A stretch of 64,000 bases of DNA from Dokdonia sp. Dokd-P16 (GCF_003095655.1 NZ_CP029151.1:124001-188000), one strand, 5' to 3'; shown: positions 15,732 to 25,572, numbered from the stretch's first letter. Translations and numbers: made by a program. Notes: generated by a model not told the origin, from the letters alone.

Positions 15732-16637
15732 ATGAAAAAAATTCATAATATCACAATTATAGGCAGTTTTGCAGGATTATGGGTTGCCACACTATTTTCT
15801 ACTAAAGTTGAGCTGATTTTGGGTTTTTTACTTATTCTCACCTTTGGTATCATACACGGATCAAATGATATATTATTAATAGAGAAGTTATTTACTAAGG
15901 AGAAAAAAAGGAACTTCCTTAAATCGCTCTTCTTTTATGTGCTTACAGTGTTGCTTACTTTTCTAGCATTTTATACCATCCCTTCTATCACAGTAATTCT
16001 ATTTATCATTTTTAGCGCATATCATTTTGGTGAACAGCACTGGGAGTCTAAAGTTGATTCAAAACACAAGTTATTATCCACTATACTACAACTCAGTTAT
16101 GGGGCGCTTATACTCATGATATTGTTTTATTTTAATGAGCAGCAAGTGGAGAGTATTGTTATGGCAATTACTGGAGTAACTTTTCCTCATTTATTTCTCT
16201 TATACTCCTTATACATTGTGCTCGCAGTATTTATTATAACAGGAGCCATACTAACTTATAAAAGTGATAGTTTTAAAAAACTCATATTAAAAGAACTCTT
16301 CTTTTTAGGCTTGCTTATTGTAATCTTCAAAATGTCATCTCTCATCTGGGGTTTTACTATATACTTCGTGTTGTGGCATAGTCTTCCATCTCTTTTTGAA
16401 CAAATACACTTTATATACGGTAGATTTACTAATCAAACTATCTGGCTCTATATAAAAAATGCGTTGCCTTATTGGATTATTTCAATCATCGGGATTGGTT
16501 TAAGCTACTTTTGGCTTAAGGAAAGTGTGCTTTTCTTTGCAATTTTCTTTTCCTTTATCGCCGCAGTGACATTTCCACACTCGTTGATTATATCATTGAT
16601 GTTCAAAAAGAAAAACAATAACAACAAAACTCCATAA
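15732..16637 (+). CDS. blh: Brp/Blh-family beta-carotene 15,15'-dioxygenase
   Basis: 301-aa membrane enzyme that cleaves beta-carotene into two retinal molecules for proteorhodopsin. About eight to ten membrane helices. Histidines expected to bind the iron are visible: H42 (IIHGSNDILL), H98 and H103 (YHFGEQHWE), H216 (LWHSLPSLFEQ) and H283 (TFPHSLI). Divergent from the proteorhodopsin gene with a 114-bp shared promoter region, the usual flavobacterial arrangement. Its stop is one base from the next start (16639), so it is probably translated together with the DsrE gene. Low GC like its neighbours. Confidence 0.95.
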   Translation: MKKIHNITIIGSFAGLWVATLFSTKVELILGFLLILTFGIIHGSNDILLIEKLFTKEKKRNFLKSLFFYVLTVLLTFLAFYTIPSITVILFIIFSAYHFGEQHWESKVDSKHKLLSTILQLSYGALILMILFYFNEQQVESIVMAITGVTFPHLFLLYSLYIVLAVFIITGAILTYKSDSFKKLILKELFFLGLLIVIFKMSSLIWGFTIYFVLWHSLPSLFEQIHFIYGRFTNQTIWLYIKNALPYWIISIIGIGLSYFWLKESVLFFAIFFSFIAAVTFPHSLIISLMFKKKNNNNKTP

Positions 16638-16638
16638 C

Positions 16639-17178
16639 ATGAAATATACTTTCTTACTTTTTTTAAGTCTCGCTTTCGCGAAAGCGTATGCTCAACAACC
16701 CGTATCTACTCCTGGTAATGTCATAAGTGAGTTCGGAAAAACCTATGAGGTTGACAATCCAGATTTTAAAACAGATACTACGGCTATTTTCAAAGTAGTG
16801 TTTGATGTGGCAAAAGCACCTGAAAATCCAAGTCAGCGCAATCCATACATCGAGACAATGGCTAGATTTCTTAACATGCAAGAGAAAGCAGGAGTTCCCG
16901 TTGCAAATATGAATATACGCGCTGCTATCCATGGACAAGCAGCCTATGGAATGCTTACCAATGAATTATATAAAGAGAAATTTGGCGTAGATAATCCTAA
17001 TATTGAATTACTAGAAGCCTTAAAAGAAGCAAACGTATCACTCATCCTTTGTGGTCAAACTGCTGGAGCGCGTAATATTACTAAAGAGCGAAGACTGAAA
17101 ATGATTGATGTAGGACTTTCGGCAATGACAGTTTTAAGTCAATCGCAAATGGAAGGTTACACGCTCATTGCTTTTTAA
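16639..17178 (+). CDS. Secreted DsrE-family protein
   Basis: 179 aa. The signal peptide MKYTFLLFLSLAFAKAYAQ ends at the AYAQ site; its FAKA part is encoded by a copy of the CGCTTTCGCGAAAGCG palindrome. The mature part shows the DsrE/DsrF fold: strand KVVFDVA, an ARFLN helix, NIRAAIHG, then LILCGQTAGARNI with a single Cys at about 143 that matches the catalytic or sulfur-carrying position of DsrE-like proteins. Probably periplasmic. Being coupled to blh by a one-base gap is unexpected and suggests co-expression with retinal synthesis; the link is unknown. Confidence 0.75.
   Translation: MKYTFLLFLSLAFAKAYAQQPVSTPGNVISEFGKTYEVDNPDFKTDTTAIFKVVFDVAKAPENPSQRNPYIETMARFLNMQEKAGVPVANMNIRAAIHGQAAYGMLTNELYKEKFGVDNPNIELLEALKEANVSLILCGQTAGARNITKERRLKMIDVGLSAMTVLSQSQMEGYTLIAF
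16671..16686. repeat. CGCTTTCGCGAAAGCG palindrome in the DsrE signal peptide
   Basis: Full 16-mer read as FAKA inside the signal peptide (residues about 12-15). Confidence 0.95.
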
Positions 17179-17225
17179 AGCTACTTTACATTCATAAATC
17201 TGCACCATTAGATAATTACACTCAC

Positions 17226-18845
17226 ATGCGCTTACTATTTACCCTAGTTTTTTCTTTTATCACACTATCTGTGTTTTCTCAAGAGGCTACCCGTCAAGAC
17301 AGCCTTCGCGGATCAATCACTCCACAAAGAGCCTGGTGGGACCTTGTTCATTATGATCTTTCTGTTACGGTGATGCCAGAATCAAAATCTTTAATGGGCA
17401 CTAATATAATGACCTATCGTGTACTAGAAGAAGGCACGACCGAGTTACAAATAGATCTTCAATCCCCTATGGAGCTCACAGCAGTAATGCAAGACGGACA
17501 CTCTCTTAACGTGCGTTCTGAAGGTGCGGCCCATTTTATACAACTAGAATCTGCTCAAAAAGCAGGAGAACTAAAAGCAATAAGATTAAGCTTTGAAGGT
17601 AAACCTCGCGCTGCTGTAAACCCACCATGGGATGGCGGTATCACTTGGCAGCAAGATAGTAACGGCAAACATTTTATCGCGTCTTCAAATCAAGGAATAG
17701 GATCCAGTGTCTGGTGGCCTAATCGTGATCACCCAGCAGACGAAGTGGACAGCCTAGACATGCATGTTACAGTACCTAAAGATCTTGTAGATGTATCTAA
17801 TGGACGATTAGTGGGTATAGATAGTACAACATCTTCAAAAACTTATCACTGGGCTGTGAGAAATCCTATAAATAATTACGGAGTTAATCTTAATATAGGA
17901 GATTATGTAAACTTCTCTGAGGTATATAAAGGTGAGAATGGGCAACTAGAAATGAGCTACTGGGTACTTCGTGAAGATGAGGAAAAAGCGAGAGCTCAGT
18001 TTACACAAGCCCCTATGATGATGGAAGCTTTTGAACATTGGTTTGGTCCTTATCCATTCTATGAAGATAGTTTTAAACTCGTGCAAGCTCCTTACTTAGG
18101 CATGGAACATCAAAGCTCTGTAACTTATGGAAACAAGTTTGAGAATGGCTATTTAGGAAGAGATTTATCTGGTACAGGACAAGGACTCAAATTTGATTTT
18201 ATAATCATACATGAATCTGGTCATGAATGGTTTGCAAACAACATTACAAATAAGGATGTTGCAGATATGTGGATTCATGAGAGCTTCACTAACTACTCAG
18301 AAAATCTATATCTAGATTATCATTTTGGAAAAGACGCTGCTAGCGAATATGTAATTGGACTGCGTAAAAACATTAGAAATGATAGACCGATCATAGGCAC
18401 TTACGATGTAAATCGCTCTGGAAGTGGCGACATGTACTATAAAGGTGCAAATATGCTACACACCATACGCACCATTGTAAATAATGATGAGCTATGGCGA
18501 GAGACGTTGCGTGGACTTAATAAAGAGTTTTATCATAAAACTACCACAAGCGCAATGGTAGAAGATTTTATGTCTAAAAAACTGAATCAGAACCTCACTC
18601 CTATATTTGATCAGTATTTAAGAACGGTAAAAATCCCAACCTTTGAATATAAAGTGAGTAAAAAGAAGCTGAGTTATCGCTACACAAATGTGATAAGTGA
18701 TTTCTCTATGCCACTTTCTATAAAGATAAATGGTACATTACAATGGCTCGCGCCTACAGATCAGTGGCAAGAGTTTAAAATGTCTAAGAAAATAATTGAC
18801 ATGAGTATACCAGAGGATTTCTATATACATACAAGGAAACTGTAG
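17226..18845 (+). CDS. M1-family aminopeptidase, secreted
   Basis: 539 aa. Signal peptide at about 1-18 (cleavage after VFSQ). Zinc motif HESGHEW with H329 and H333 as ligands and a third ligand at about E352 (MWIHESFTNYSENL), plus the substrate loop GMEHQSSVTYG (about 295-305) replacing the usual GAMEN. The expected role is removing N-terminal residues from peptides outside the cytoplasm. It is shorter than E. coli PepN (870 aa) and lacks the C-terminal helical domain, like many Bacteroidota forms. It lies 47 bp after the DsrE gene on the same strand. Confidence 0.88.
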   Translation: MRLLFTLVFSFITLSVFSQEATRQDSLRGSITPQRAWWDLVHYDLSVTVMPESKSLMGTNIMTYRVLEEGTTELQIDLQSPMELTAVMQDGHSLNVRSEGAAHFIQLESAQKAGELKAIRLSFEGKPRAAVNPPWDGGITWQQDSNGKHFIASSNQGIGSSVWWPNRDHPADEVDSLDMHVTVPKDLVDVSNGRLVGIDSTTSSKTYHWAVRNPINNYGVNLNIGDYVNFSEVYKGENGQLEMSYWVLREDEEKARAQFTQAPMMMEAFEHWFGPYPFYEDSFKLVQAPYLGMEHQSSVTYGNKFENGYLGRDLSGTGQGLKFDFIIIHESGHEWFANNITNKDVADMWIHESFTNYSENLYLDYHFGKDAASEYVIGLRKNIRNDRPIIGTYDVNRSGSGDMYYKGANMLHTIRTIVNNDELWRETLRGLNKEFYHKTTTSAMVEDFMSKKLNQNLTPIFDQYLRTVKIPTFEYKVSKKKLSYRYTNVISDFSMPLSIKINGTLQWLAPTDQWQEFKMSKKIIDMSIPEDFYIHTRKL

Positions 18846-18894
18846 TTAATTAAACCAATACACTGTTGCTTTATAATGAGCAACCATCTATCAT

Positions 18895-19392
18895 ATGCTA
18901 TTAAAATGGAGTTTACTCTTCTTATGCTTGTTCATTACTGTGCCTTCAGTGACCTTAGATGAATTTTCAAAAGGAAAACAGCAACAGCACTTCCCAAAAA
19001 AGCTTAAAAAGAAACAACTGTACCTTGGTATGACTTTAAAAAAGTTCCACAAGAAAGCGCCAAATGCTACTCGTATAGATACAGCGTCGGAGTTTAAAAT
19101 AGAATATACAGAAGCTATAAGTGATAGCTCAATTACATCATATAGCTATTTATTTACAAAAGATCAAGAGCCTTTATTATATGCCATCACCATTGCGTAT
19201 AAAGATATGAGCACCGTACGAGCCCTTGCCGAATCACTGATGGGCAAACCTAAAAATAACGAGGAGTGGCGTATGGAGCCCTCCATGATAAAAGAAGACT
19301 TTACAATGGGCGCATGGACCTTTGGTCACAAGCTAGTTTATGGAGCAACTATTATCAATAGCGAATGGGAACAAGGATTTCAATCTAATTAA
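18895..19392 (+). CDS. Exported hypothetical protein
   Basis: 165 aa with an N-terminal hydrophobic signal (about 3-20) and a lysine-rich segment (KKLKKKQLYLGMTLKKFHKK) at about 35-55. The later part alternates polar and hydrophobic residues (YLFTKDQEPLLYAITIAYKD). No family recognised. It follows the M1 aminopeptidase by 49 bp on the same strand and may be in its operon. Confidence 0.6.
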   Translation: MLLKWSLLFLCLFITVPSVTLDEFSKGKQQQHFPKKLKKKQLYLGMTLKKFHKKAPNATRIDTASEFKIEYTEAISDSSITSYSYLFTKDQEPLLYAITIAYKDMSTVRALAESLMGKPKNNEEWRMEPSMIKEDFTMGAWTFGHKLVYGATIINSEWEQGFQSN

Positions 19393-19405
19393 TCACTATA
19401 ATCAA

Positions 19406-20638
19406 TTACTCAAAACGTATTGCTTTTACTGGGCTTATTTTAGTTATGATATAAGATGGGATAAGAAGTATAAGAACACACACGACAAACACACCTACAT
19501 TAAGAGATAGAATATGCCAAAAGTCTATAAGCACTGGCGCCTCACTTACATAGTATGTGGATGGATCAAGCTTTACAAAACCAAATATTTTCTGAGCATA
19601 TAATATTCCTAAGCCTATAAGATTACCCCAGAAGAGCCCAAGACCTATTAAGTACATTGCATTATAAATAAAAATCTTACGCACACTCCAGTCTGACGCT
19701 CCAAGTGCCTTGAGTACTCCTATCATTTTTGTACGCTCTAGCACTAGTACAAGCAGCGCCACAATCATATTAATACCAGCAATCAATATCATGATAACAA
19801 TGATTAAAATGATATTGAAATCAAATAGTTTAATCCACTCAAAAATATTGTAATTACTCTGTATTACAGAGATAGATCTTAAAGTAGAACCAGAGTTTTC
19901 ATACACCTTATTATTCAGTGCCTCAAGATTATCAAAATCATCTACAAAAACCTCAAAAGCTCCTACCTCATCTTTCTCCCAGTTATTAATACGGGTAAGG
20001 TGACGGCGATCACCCATAATGTACACTTTATCAAACTCTTGATATGCACTTTCATAAAGTCCTACAATCTCTAAGGCCCTCGGTCTAAAACGCGTGTTAT
20101 CTTTATTTACAAATTGTATGATAGCTTTATCACCTACTTTAAAGCCTAAGCGGTTTGCTAGATACGTACTAAAGATAGTCTCATTATTAAGCGCTCCCGT
20201 AAGTTCTGGTTTTCTGCCTTCTACTATATATTCCTCGATACGATTCCAGTCATAATCATCACCCAACCCTTTATATATTACTCCTTCAAAGGTTTCTGCA
20301 GTCCTTATAACGCCAGCTTTTACAGTAATTGCTTGTACATGTGTAACCTCTGGTACTGCGTTAAAATCTGGGTAAAAATCTTGATCTATAGAAATTGGAT
20401 TTGTCGTCTCTTCACTATTATTTCCGTCAAAATTTGACACGACAATATCTCCAGAAAAGGCAGACACTTTTTGTCTTATCTCTCGCTGGAGTCCTAGTCC
20501 TGTAGCAATCGATATAAGCATCATCACCATTCCAATCGCAATTGCTACGATAGCAATTTTAATTATCGTACTGGAAGCACTACTTTTATACGATGTCGCG
20601 CTACTTAGGCGTTTGGCTATAAAATACTCTAAATTCAA
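19406..20638 (-). CDS. LolC/E-like (FtsX-type) ABC transporter permease
   Basis: 410 aa with the layout of lipoprotein-releasing permeases: one N-terminal helix (about 22-48), a large periplasmic domain (about 50-270), then three helices at about 275-300, 320-345 and 365-395. The cytoplasmic coupling motif MIGVLKALGASDWSVRKIFI is at about 306-325. It would partner with a LolD-type ATPase elsewhere to move lipoproteins towards the outer membrane. Start: TTG at 20638, because no ATG exists before an in-frame stop, and the product MNLEYFIAKRL is the family's usual beginning. It touches the NamZ-like gene head to head with no gap. Confidence 0.88.
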   Translation of the reverse strand: MNLEYFIAKRLSSATSYKSSASSTIIKIAIVAIAIGMVMMLISIATGLGLQREIRQKVSAFSGDIVVSNFDGNNSEETTNPISIDQDFYPDFNAVPEVTHVQAITVKAGVIRTAETFEGVIYKGLGDDYDWNRIEEYIVEGRKPELTGALNNETIFSTYLANRLGFKVGDKAIIQFVNKDNTRFRPRALEIVGLYESAYQEFDKVYIMGDRRHLTRINNWEKDEVGAFEVFVDDFDNLEALNNKVYENSGSTLRSISVIQSNYNIFEWIKLFDFNIILIIVIMILIAGINMIVALLVLVLERTKMIGVLKALGASDWSVRKIFIYNAMYLIGLGLFWGNLIGLGILYAQKIFGFVKLDPSTYYVSEAPVLIDFWHILSLNVGVFVVCVLILLIPSYIITKISPVKAIRFE

Positions 20639-21901
20639 ATGCGTCTCATTTTCTTCAAAAATACCCTTTTTTTAATGCTCACACTGCTTATTTCTTGTGC
20701 AAATAGCGGTGGAGATAGTAACGCTTTCGCGAAAGCGGAATTTAAAAAAGAAACTGTACTACAAGAAACTCCTTCTCAAGAACCCATCGTTACCGCTGCC
20801 AATAGGACAGCGCTCTACTTACCGTTACTTAAAGATAAAAAAGTAGGTGTAGTAACTAACAAAAGTGGACTCATATTTAAAAGCACTCCGCATACTGAAA
20901 AGGAAAGTACACACCTAGTAGATTCTCTTATCTCAAGCTTGATTACAGTTACACGTGTTTTCTCACCAGAACATGGATTTCGCGGTGATGTAGATGCTGG
21001 AGAGCAAGTAAAAGATGGTAAAGATCCAAAGACTGGTCTCAATATTATCTCTCTTTACGGTAAAAACAAGAAACCAAGCCAGGAACAACTAGAAGAACTC
21101 GATGTAATCCTCTTTGACATACAAGATGTGGGTGTTCGATTTTATACCTATATATCTACACTCACCTACGTAATGGAAGCCGCTGCCGAGAAAGGAATTC
21201 CTGTGATTGTACTAGACAGACCTAACCCTAACGCTCATTACATAGACGGTCCTACGCTAGAAAAGGAGCACTCCAGTTTCTTAGGGATGCATGAAGTGCC
21301 TTTAGTGTATGGTATGACCATAGGTGAATATGCGATGATGGTGAATGGTGAGGGCTGGCTCAAAAATAAAATGCAATGTGATATTACGGTGATTCCATTA
21401 GAAAATTGGGATTACACGACTCCATATTCTTTACCTACGCGTCCTTCTCCTAATTTACCTAATGATAAAAGTATTAACCTCTACCCTAGCCTAGGCTTCT
21501 TTGAAGGAACTACCATTAATGCCGGAAGAGGAACAGAAATGCAGTTTCAAATCTTTGGGGCTCCAGATTTTTCACCTAGCAATTTTACATATTCTTACAC
21601 TCCTCAGCCTAACTTTGGCTCAAAAGATCCTAAACATAATGGACAGCTTTGTTATGGCATGGACTTACGCGATCAAGAGTACATGAGCCGTGTAAATCTT
21701 GAGTGGGTCATAGAAGCTTATACCGCAAGTACTGATAAAAAGAACTTCTTTAAAACCGCTAGTTTCACGCTTCATGCAGGTAATAAAAAATTACAGCAGC
21801 AAATTCAAGATGGATATACCTTTAAAGAGATTAAACGTGACTGGATAAAGGATATAGAAAACTTTAAAAACATACGTAAGCAGTACCTTATGTATGAATA
21901 A
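20639..21901 (+). CDS. DUF1343 / NamZ-like exo-beta-N-acetylmuramidase, lipoprotein
   Basis: 420 aa. Lipoprotein signal MRLIFFKNTLFLMLTLLISC with the lipidated Cys at residue 20. The DUF1343 core shows VGVVTNKSG, FSPEHGFRGDVDAGEQV, LIVLDRPNPN-like (VIVLDRPNPN at about 197-206) and TINAGRGTEMQFQIFGAP. Characterised NamZ members remove terminal MurNAc from peptidoglycan fragments, so a wall-recycling role outside the cytoplasm is likely. A palindrome copy encodes NAFAKAEF just after the lipid anchor. The downstream gene starts 8 bp before its stop. The start codon directly abuts the opposing permease start. Confidence 0.85.
   Translation: MRLIFFKNTLFLMLTLLISCANSGGDSNAFAKAEFKKETVLQETPSQEPIVTAANRTALYLPLLKDKKVGVVTNKSGLIFKSTPHTEKESTHLVDSLISSLITVTRVFSPEHGFRGDVDAGEQVKDGKDPKTGLNIISLYGKNKKPSQEQLEELDVILFDIQDVGVRFYTYISTLTYVMEAAAEKGIPVIVLDRPNPNAHYIDGPTLEKEHSSFLGMHEVPLVYGMTIGEYAMMVNGEGWLKNKMQCDITVIPLENWDYTTPYSLPTRPSPNLPNDKSINLYPSLGFFEGTTINAGRGTEMQFQIFGAPDFSPSNFTYSYTPQPNFGSKDPKHNGQLCYGMDLRDQEYMSRVNLEWVIEAYTASTDKKNFFKTASFTLHAGNKKLQQQIQDGYTFKEIKRDWIKDIENFKNIRKQYLMYE
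20722..20737. repeat. CGCTTTCGCGAAAGCG palindrome in the NamZ-like gene
   Basis: Read as FAKA in the linker just after the lipoprotein anchor. Confidence 0.95.
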
Positions 21902-22571
21902 CGATTCTTTTAATAGTGCGCTTAAAGCGAAAATTGGACAGGTTTTCACTCAATTTAAAAGTCAGTCTATAACAGCAGAGCAACTAGCTATAGCTGAAGA
22001 AGGATTTGTATTCTCTGAAGTAAATCCTCAAGCCAAAATACTAGTAATGGGCATTAATCCCTCGTTAAGAAATGACTTTGTAAGCAGTAATGGATATAGC
22101 TACAACTATGACCACTTAAGTACTGATCGCTACTTCAAAAAATTCTCCACGCTACTTAAAGATTTTGAACAGTTTGGAATTACCTATTGTGATTTATTTT
22201 ATCAACGTCATACAGAGCAAAAACAAATAGAACATTTCCTAAAAGATGAGAATGGCCGCGACTTCTTAAAAAACCAATTAGCCATCACAAAGGAAGTTAT
22301 TGAGCATATTTCACCAGAGCTCATCTTACTATTTAATAGAAAAGGAGCTATGTTTTTTTCTAAAGAATGGATTGGTTATAGATTAGAACAACAAGCACAG
22401 CAAGAACCTCACTTTGAACAGATCGATGATTTATATAATATAAACGAGCTAGAAACCTTAATATATTGCTCCTCTTTCCTAGGTTACAGAACCCGCAAAG
22501 AGACATACACTCGCATCTACAACGATATCGCACTGTTAATCAAGTCGGTAACACGGTTCTTAAAGAATTAG
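21894..22571 (+). CDS. Uracil-DNA-glycosylase-like hypothetical protein
   Basis: 225 aa, cytoplasmic-looking. Residues about 50-62 read ILVMGINPSLRND, resembling the motif A (GINPG/S) of the uracil-DNA glycosylase superfamily, and LLLFNRKGAMF (about 148-158) could be the second conserved strand. The usual catalytic residues cannot be confirmed by eye, so the call is weak. Overlaps the NamZ-like gene by 8 bp, suggesting translation coupling. It may act on DNA bases or be a related hydrolase. Confidence 0.4.
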   Translation: MNNDSFNSALKAKIGQVFTQFKSQSITAEQLAIAEEGFVFSEVNPQAKILVMGINPSLRNDFVSSNGYSYNYDHLSTDRYFKKFSTLLKDFEQFGITYCDLFYQRHTEQKQIEHFLKDENGRDFLKNQLAITKEVIEHISPELILLFNRKGAMFFSKEWIGYRLEQQAQQEPHFEQIDDLYNINELETLIYCSSFLGYRTRKETYTRIYNDIALLIKSVTRFLKN

Positions 22572-22750
22572 CATAAAAGTCAGTGACAATGGCTGCTCGC
22601 ATCCTCTTTTCTAATGAAAAATATAAATTATCTGATTTTTATTAAAAAATAGATATGAAATATCAGTTTGCGTTGAATTTTTATCTTAGTTTTAACACAA
22701 ATTAACAGGTATTTAATATCTGTTAAAATTTATAAACTAACAAATCAACT
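22572..22750. promoter_or_regulatory. Leader region of the TonB receptor gene
   Basis: 179 bases, very AT-rich. A near-consensus promoter element TATCTTAG lies at about 22682-22689, followed by an untranslated leader of about 60 bases with TTAACAGG/TGTTAAAA repeats (TATTTAATATCTGTTAAAAT). Confidence 0.35.
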
Positions 22751-25555
22751 ATGCTCAAACTCAAGTTAACTCTTTTAGGTCTATTAATTGGTATGACCTC
22801 ATTTGCCCAAGTTACTGTTACAGGTACGGTGACAGATAAAAACAATGTTCCCATCTCTGGCGCAAACGTCATTGAAAAAGGAACTACCAATGGCGCTATC
22901 ACCGATTTTGATGGTAATTATAATATCACGGTACAAAGCGACGGTACTTTAGAAATAAGCTACTTAGGTTTTGATACAAAACGCGTAGCAGTAAATGGTA
23001 AATCATCAATTAATGTAACACTTGAAGAAGGTGTAGGTCTTGGTGAAGTGGTACTTGTGGGGTCAAGAACTGCTCCTAGAAGTCAGGTAGACACTGCTGT
23101 ACCAGTAGATGTAGTATCTGCAAAAGAATTACAAACTACAGGACAAGTGACATTTGATAAAGCCTTACAGTATAAGATACCATCATTTAATACAGTACAA
23201 ACTCCTGTAAATGATGCAACTTCTCTTCTAGATCCTTATGAAATAAGAAACATGGGGCCTTCTAGAACCTTAATCTTAATTAATGGTAAAAGAAAGAATT
23301 TAAGTGCACTTCTTTATACTCAAACTTCTCCAGGACGTGGAGAGACTGGTGCAGATATCTCTGCTATACCTACAGATGCAATAAAGCGAGTAGAAATTTT
23401 ACGTGATGGTGCATCTGCACAATACGGATCTGACGCAATTGCCGGTGTAATGAACGTTATCTTAAAAGACAATGATAATCAAGGATCGGCGACGCTAAGA
23501 ACAGGAATCACTTCTGAAGGTGATGGCGAAATGGTAGGAATCAGTGTAAATAATGGCTCTACTATAGGAGATGACAAAGGTTTTATAAATTATACTGTAG
23601 ACTTCTCTAAAGTAAACCTTGCAAATAGACCTGGTACTGTTGATGCTGCTGGAGAAGCTGGTGACTTTGAAGCAGACCTTGCAGATGTTCAAGAATTTTT
23701 ATCTCGTAACCCAGATGCAAATAACATTAACGGATCACCGGAAACTGCATCTTCAAAATTTCTTGTAAATGGAGGTTTTGATTTAAGTGATAATACTGAG
23801 TTGTATTTCAATACCGCTTATGTTTATAAGAAGGTAAATAGTTTTGCAAACTACAGAACTCCATATTGGAGAACTATAGAAGAGTTTCCTTATTTAGCAG
23901 ACTTTTTCCCAGGTGATAACCCTAACAACCCAGGTGGTTATGATGGATATGTACCTACCTTCGAAGGACTTCTTAATGATTATAATGGTACAATTGGAAT
24001 TAGAACTACCATTAATGACTGGAATGTTGACGCTAGTTATACAACGGGTGGAAACACACAAACGTACCAAGTAAATAACTCTCAAAATGGAAATTTTGTC
24101 TACTCTCCTGCCGTATTTATTGATGAAAATGGTAATGGTACTGTTGAGGATGGAGAACTTACGGAAGGATCTCAACTGTATAGAGAGAACAGTGCTAGAT
24201 CATTTGATCCGGGTGGAACAAAGTTTACTCATAATGTAGGTAACATTGATATCTCTAGAGTACTTTCAGACAAAGTAAGTATTGGATTTGGAGCTGAGTT
24301 TAGAAACGAAGTTTTTGAAGTAATTGAAGGAAAACTAGACTCTTATGATGGTGGTGGAGCAGATTCTTTTGCAGGTAACAGCCCAGAAAACTCTGGAAAA
24401 TTCAACCGTTATAACTTTGGAGGATATTTCTCTTTGGATTATGACGTTACTGATGCCTTCTTGTTAAGCGGAACAGTTAGAACAGAAAATTACTCTGACT
24501 TTGGAAATACGTTTGTTTATAAATTTAGTTCTCGCTATAAGCTTACAGACAATCTTACAGTAAGAGGTTCACTATCTACTGGATTTAGAGCTCCAACATT
24601 ACACCAGATTTATACACAAAAAGCACAATATAGCTTTATCCCAGGACAGGGGATACAAGTGGGAGGTTTAGTAAATAACGTGTCTACACAAGCACAATTA
24701 TTAGGAATCGATGAACTAGATGCAGAAACATCAAATAACTTCACCATAGGTTTTGGTGGTAAACTAGCAAACAATCTTACGTTTACAGTAGATTACTACA
24801 ACATTGCTGTAAAAGATCGTATTGTTTTAGGATCTGAAATTACAGGAACTGCTTTTGATGATGATGGTAATAATATAGGTACTACTCCACTAGATGATAT
24901 TTTAAGAGACAATAACCTGAGCGATGTAAGCTTCTTTTCTAATGCTATTGACACAAGAACTTCTGGACTTGACGTGGTTATTAGTAAAAGAAATATCGAG
25001 CTTGGTAACGGTAAGCTTGGACTTAATCTATCTGGTAATTATACAATTACAAATGAACGTGATGGTTCTGTAAAAAATCCACAACTTGTTGAGGATTCTG
25101 GACAGTCTGTAGTAAATGCTACGCAAGAAGCATTATTCTTCACGTCTAGACCTAGAACTAAATGGATTTTAGGTGGTAACTATGATATTGGGAAGTTTGC
25201 TTTCTCTCTAAACAATACATATTTCGGAAAGACTACATTTAAGCAACAAGGGCTTGATGACAACTTACGCACAGAGTTTATCCCTAAGATTGTTACAGAT
25301 CTTGGTATCAACTATAACGTAACTGAAAAGATCACGCTTGCACTTAACGTAAACAACTTATTGAATGTATTACCAGAGTGGGAATTTAAAGCAGAAAATG
25401 CAGCAGGGTCAGCTATCCTAGCAGATGCTGCAGCAACGCAAAATCAGTCTAATTTAATAACTTTTAATCAGCGTTATTCTCAGATGACGTATGATGGTTA
25501 TCACTTTAGCCAGTTAGGTACGATGTTTAACTTATCTCTTAACTACCAGTTCTAA
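22751..25555 (+). CDS. TonB-dependent outer-membrane receptor with carboxypeptidase-like domain
   Basis: 934 aa. Signal peptide to about residue 19 (TSFAQ), then a carboxypeptidase-regulatory-like domain (about 22-100, VTVTGTVTDKNNVPISGANV...NVTLEEGV), a plug (about 115-240, with LRDGASAQYGSDAIAGVMNV), and a beta-barrel ending in FNLSLNYQF. It imports an unknown ligand across the outer membrane using TonB. It is not SusC-like in context: no SusD homologue follows. The next gene, an S41 protease lipoprotein, lies behind a strong terminator. Confidence 0.9.
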   Translation: MLKLKLTLLGLLIGMTSFAQVTVTGTVTDKNNVPISGANVIEKGTTNGAITDFDGNYNITVQSDGTLEISYLGFDTKRVAVNGKSSINVTLEEGVGLGEVVLVGSRTAPRSQVDTAVPVDVVSAKELQTTGQVTFDKALQYKIPSFNTVQTPVNDATSLLDPYEIRNMGPSRTLILINGKRKNLSALLYTQTSPGRGETGADISAIPTDAIKRVEILRDGASAQYGSDAIAGVMNVILKDNDNQGSATLRTGITSEGDGEMVGISVNNGSTIGDDKGFINYTVDFSKVNLANRPGTVDAAGEAGDFEADLADVQEFLSRNPDANNINGSPETASSKFLVNGGFDLSDNTELYFNTAYVYKKVNSFANYRTPYWRTIEEFPYLADFFPGDNPNNPGGYDGYVPTFEGLLNDYNGTIGIRTTINDWNVDASYTTGGNTQTYQVNNSQNGNFVYSPAVFIDENGNGTVEDGELTEGSQLYRENSARSFDPGGTKFTHNVGNIDISRVLSDKVSIGFGAEFRNEVFEVIEGKLDSYDGGGADSFAGNSPENSGKFNRYNFGGYFSLDYDVTDAFLLSGTVRTENYSDFGNTFVYKFSSRYKLTDNLTVRGSLSTGFRAPTLHQIYTQKAQYSFIPGQGIQVGGLVNNVSTQAQLLGIDELDAETSNNFTIGFGGKLANNLTFTVDYYNIAVKDRIVLGSEITGTAFDDDGNNIGTTPLDDILRDNNLSDVSFFSNAIDTRTSGLDVVISKRNIELGNGKLGLNLSGNYTITNERDGSVKNPQLVEDSGQSVVNATQEALFFTSRPRTKWILGGNYDIGKFAFSLNNTYFGKTTFKQQGLDDNLRTEFIPKIVTDLGINYNVTEKITLALNVNNLLNVLPEWEFKAENAAGSAILADAAATQNQSNLITFNQRYSQMTYDGYHFSQLGTMFNLSLNYQF

Positions 25556-25572
25556 GGATCTGATTTTTAATA

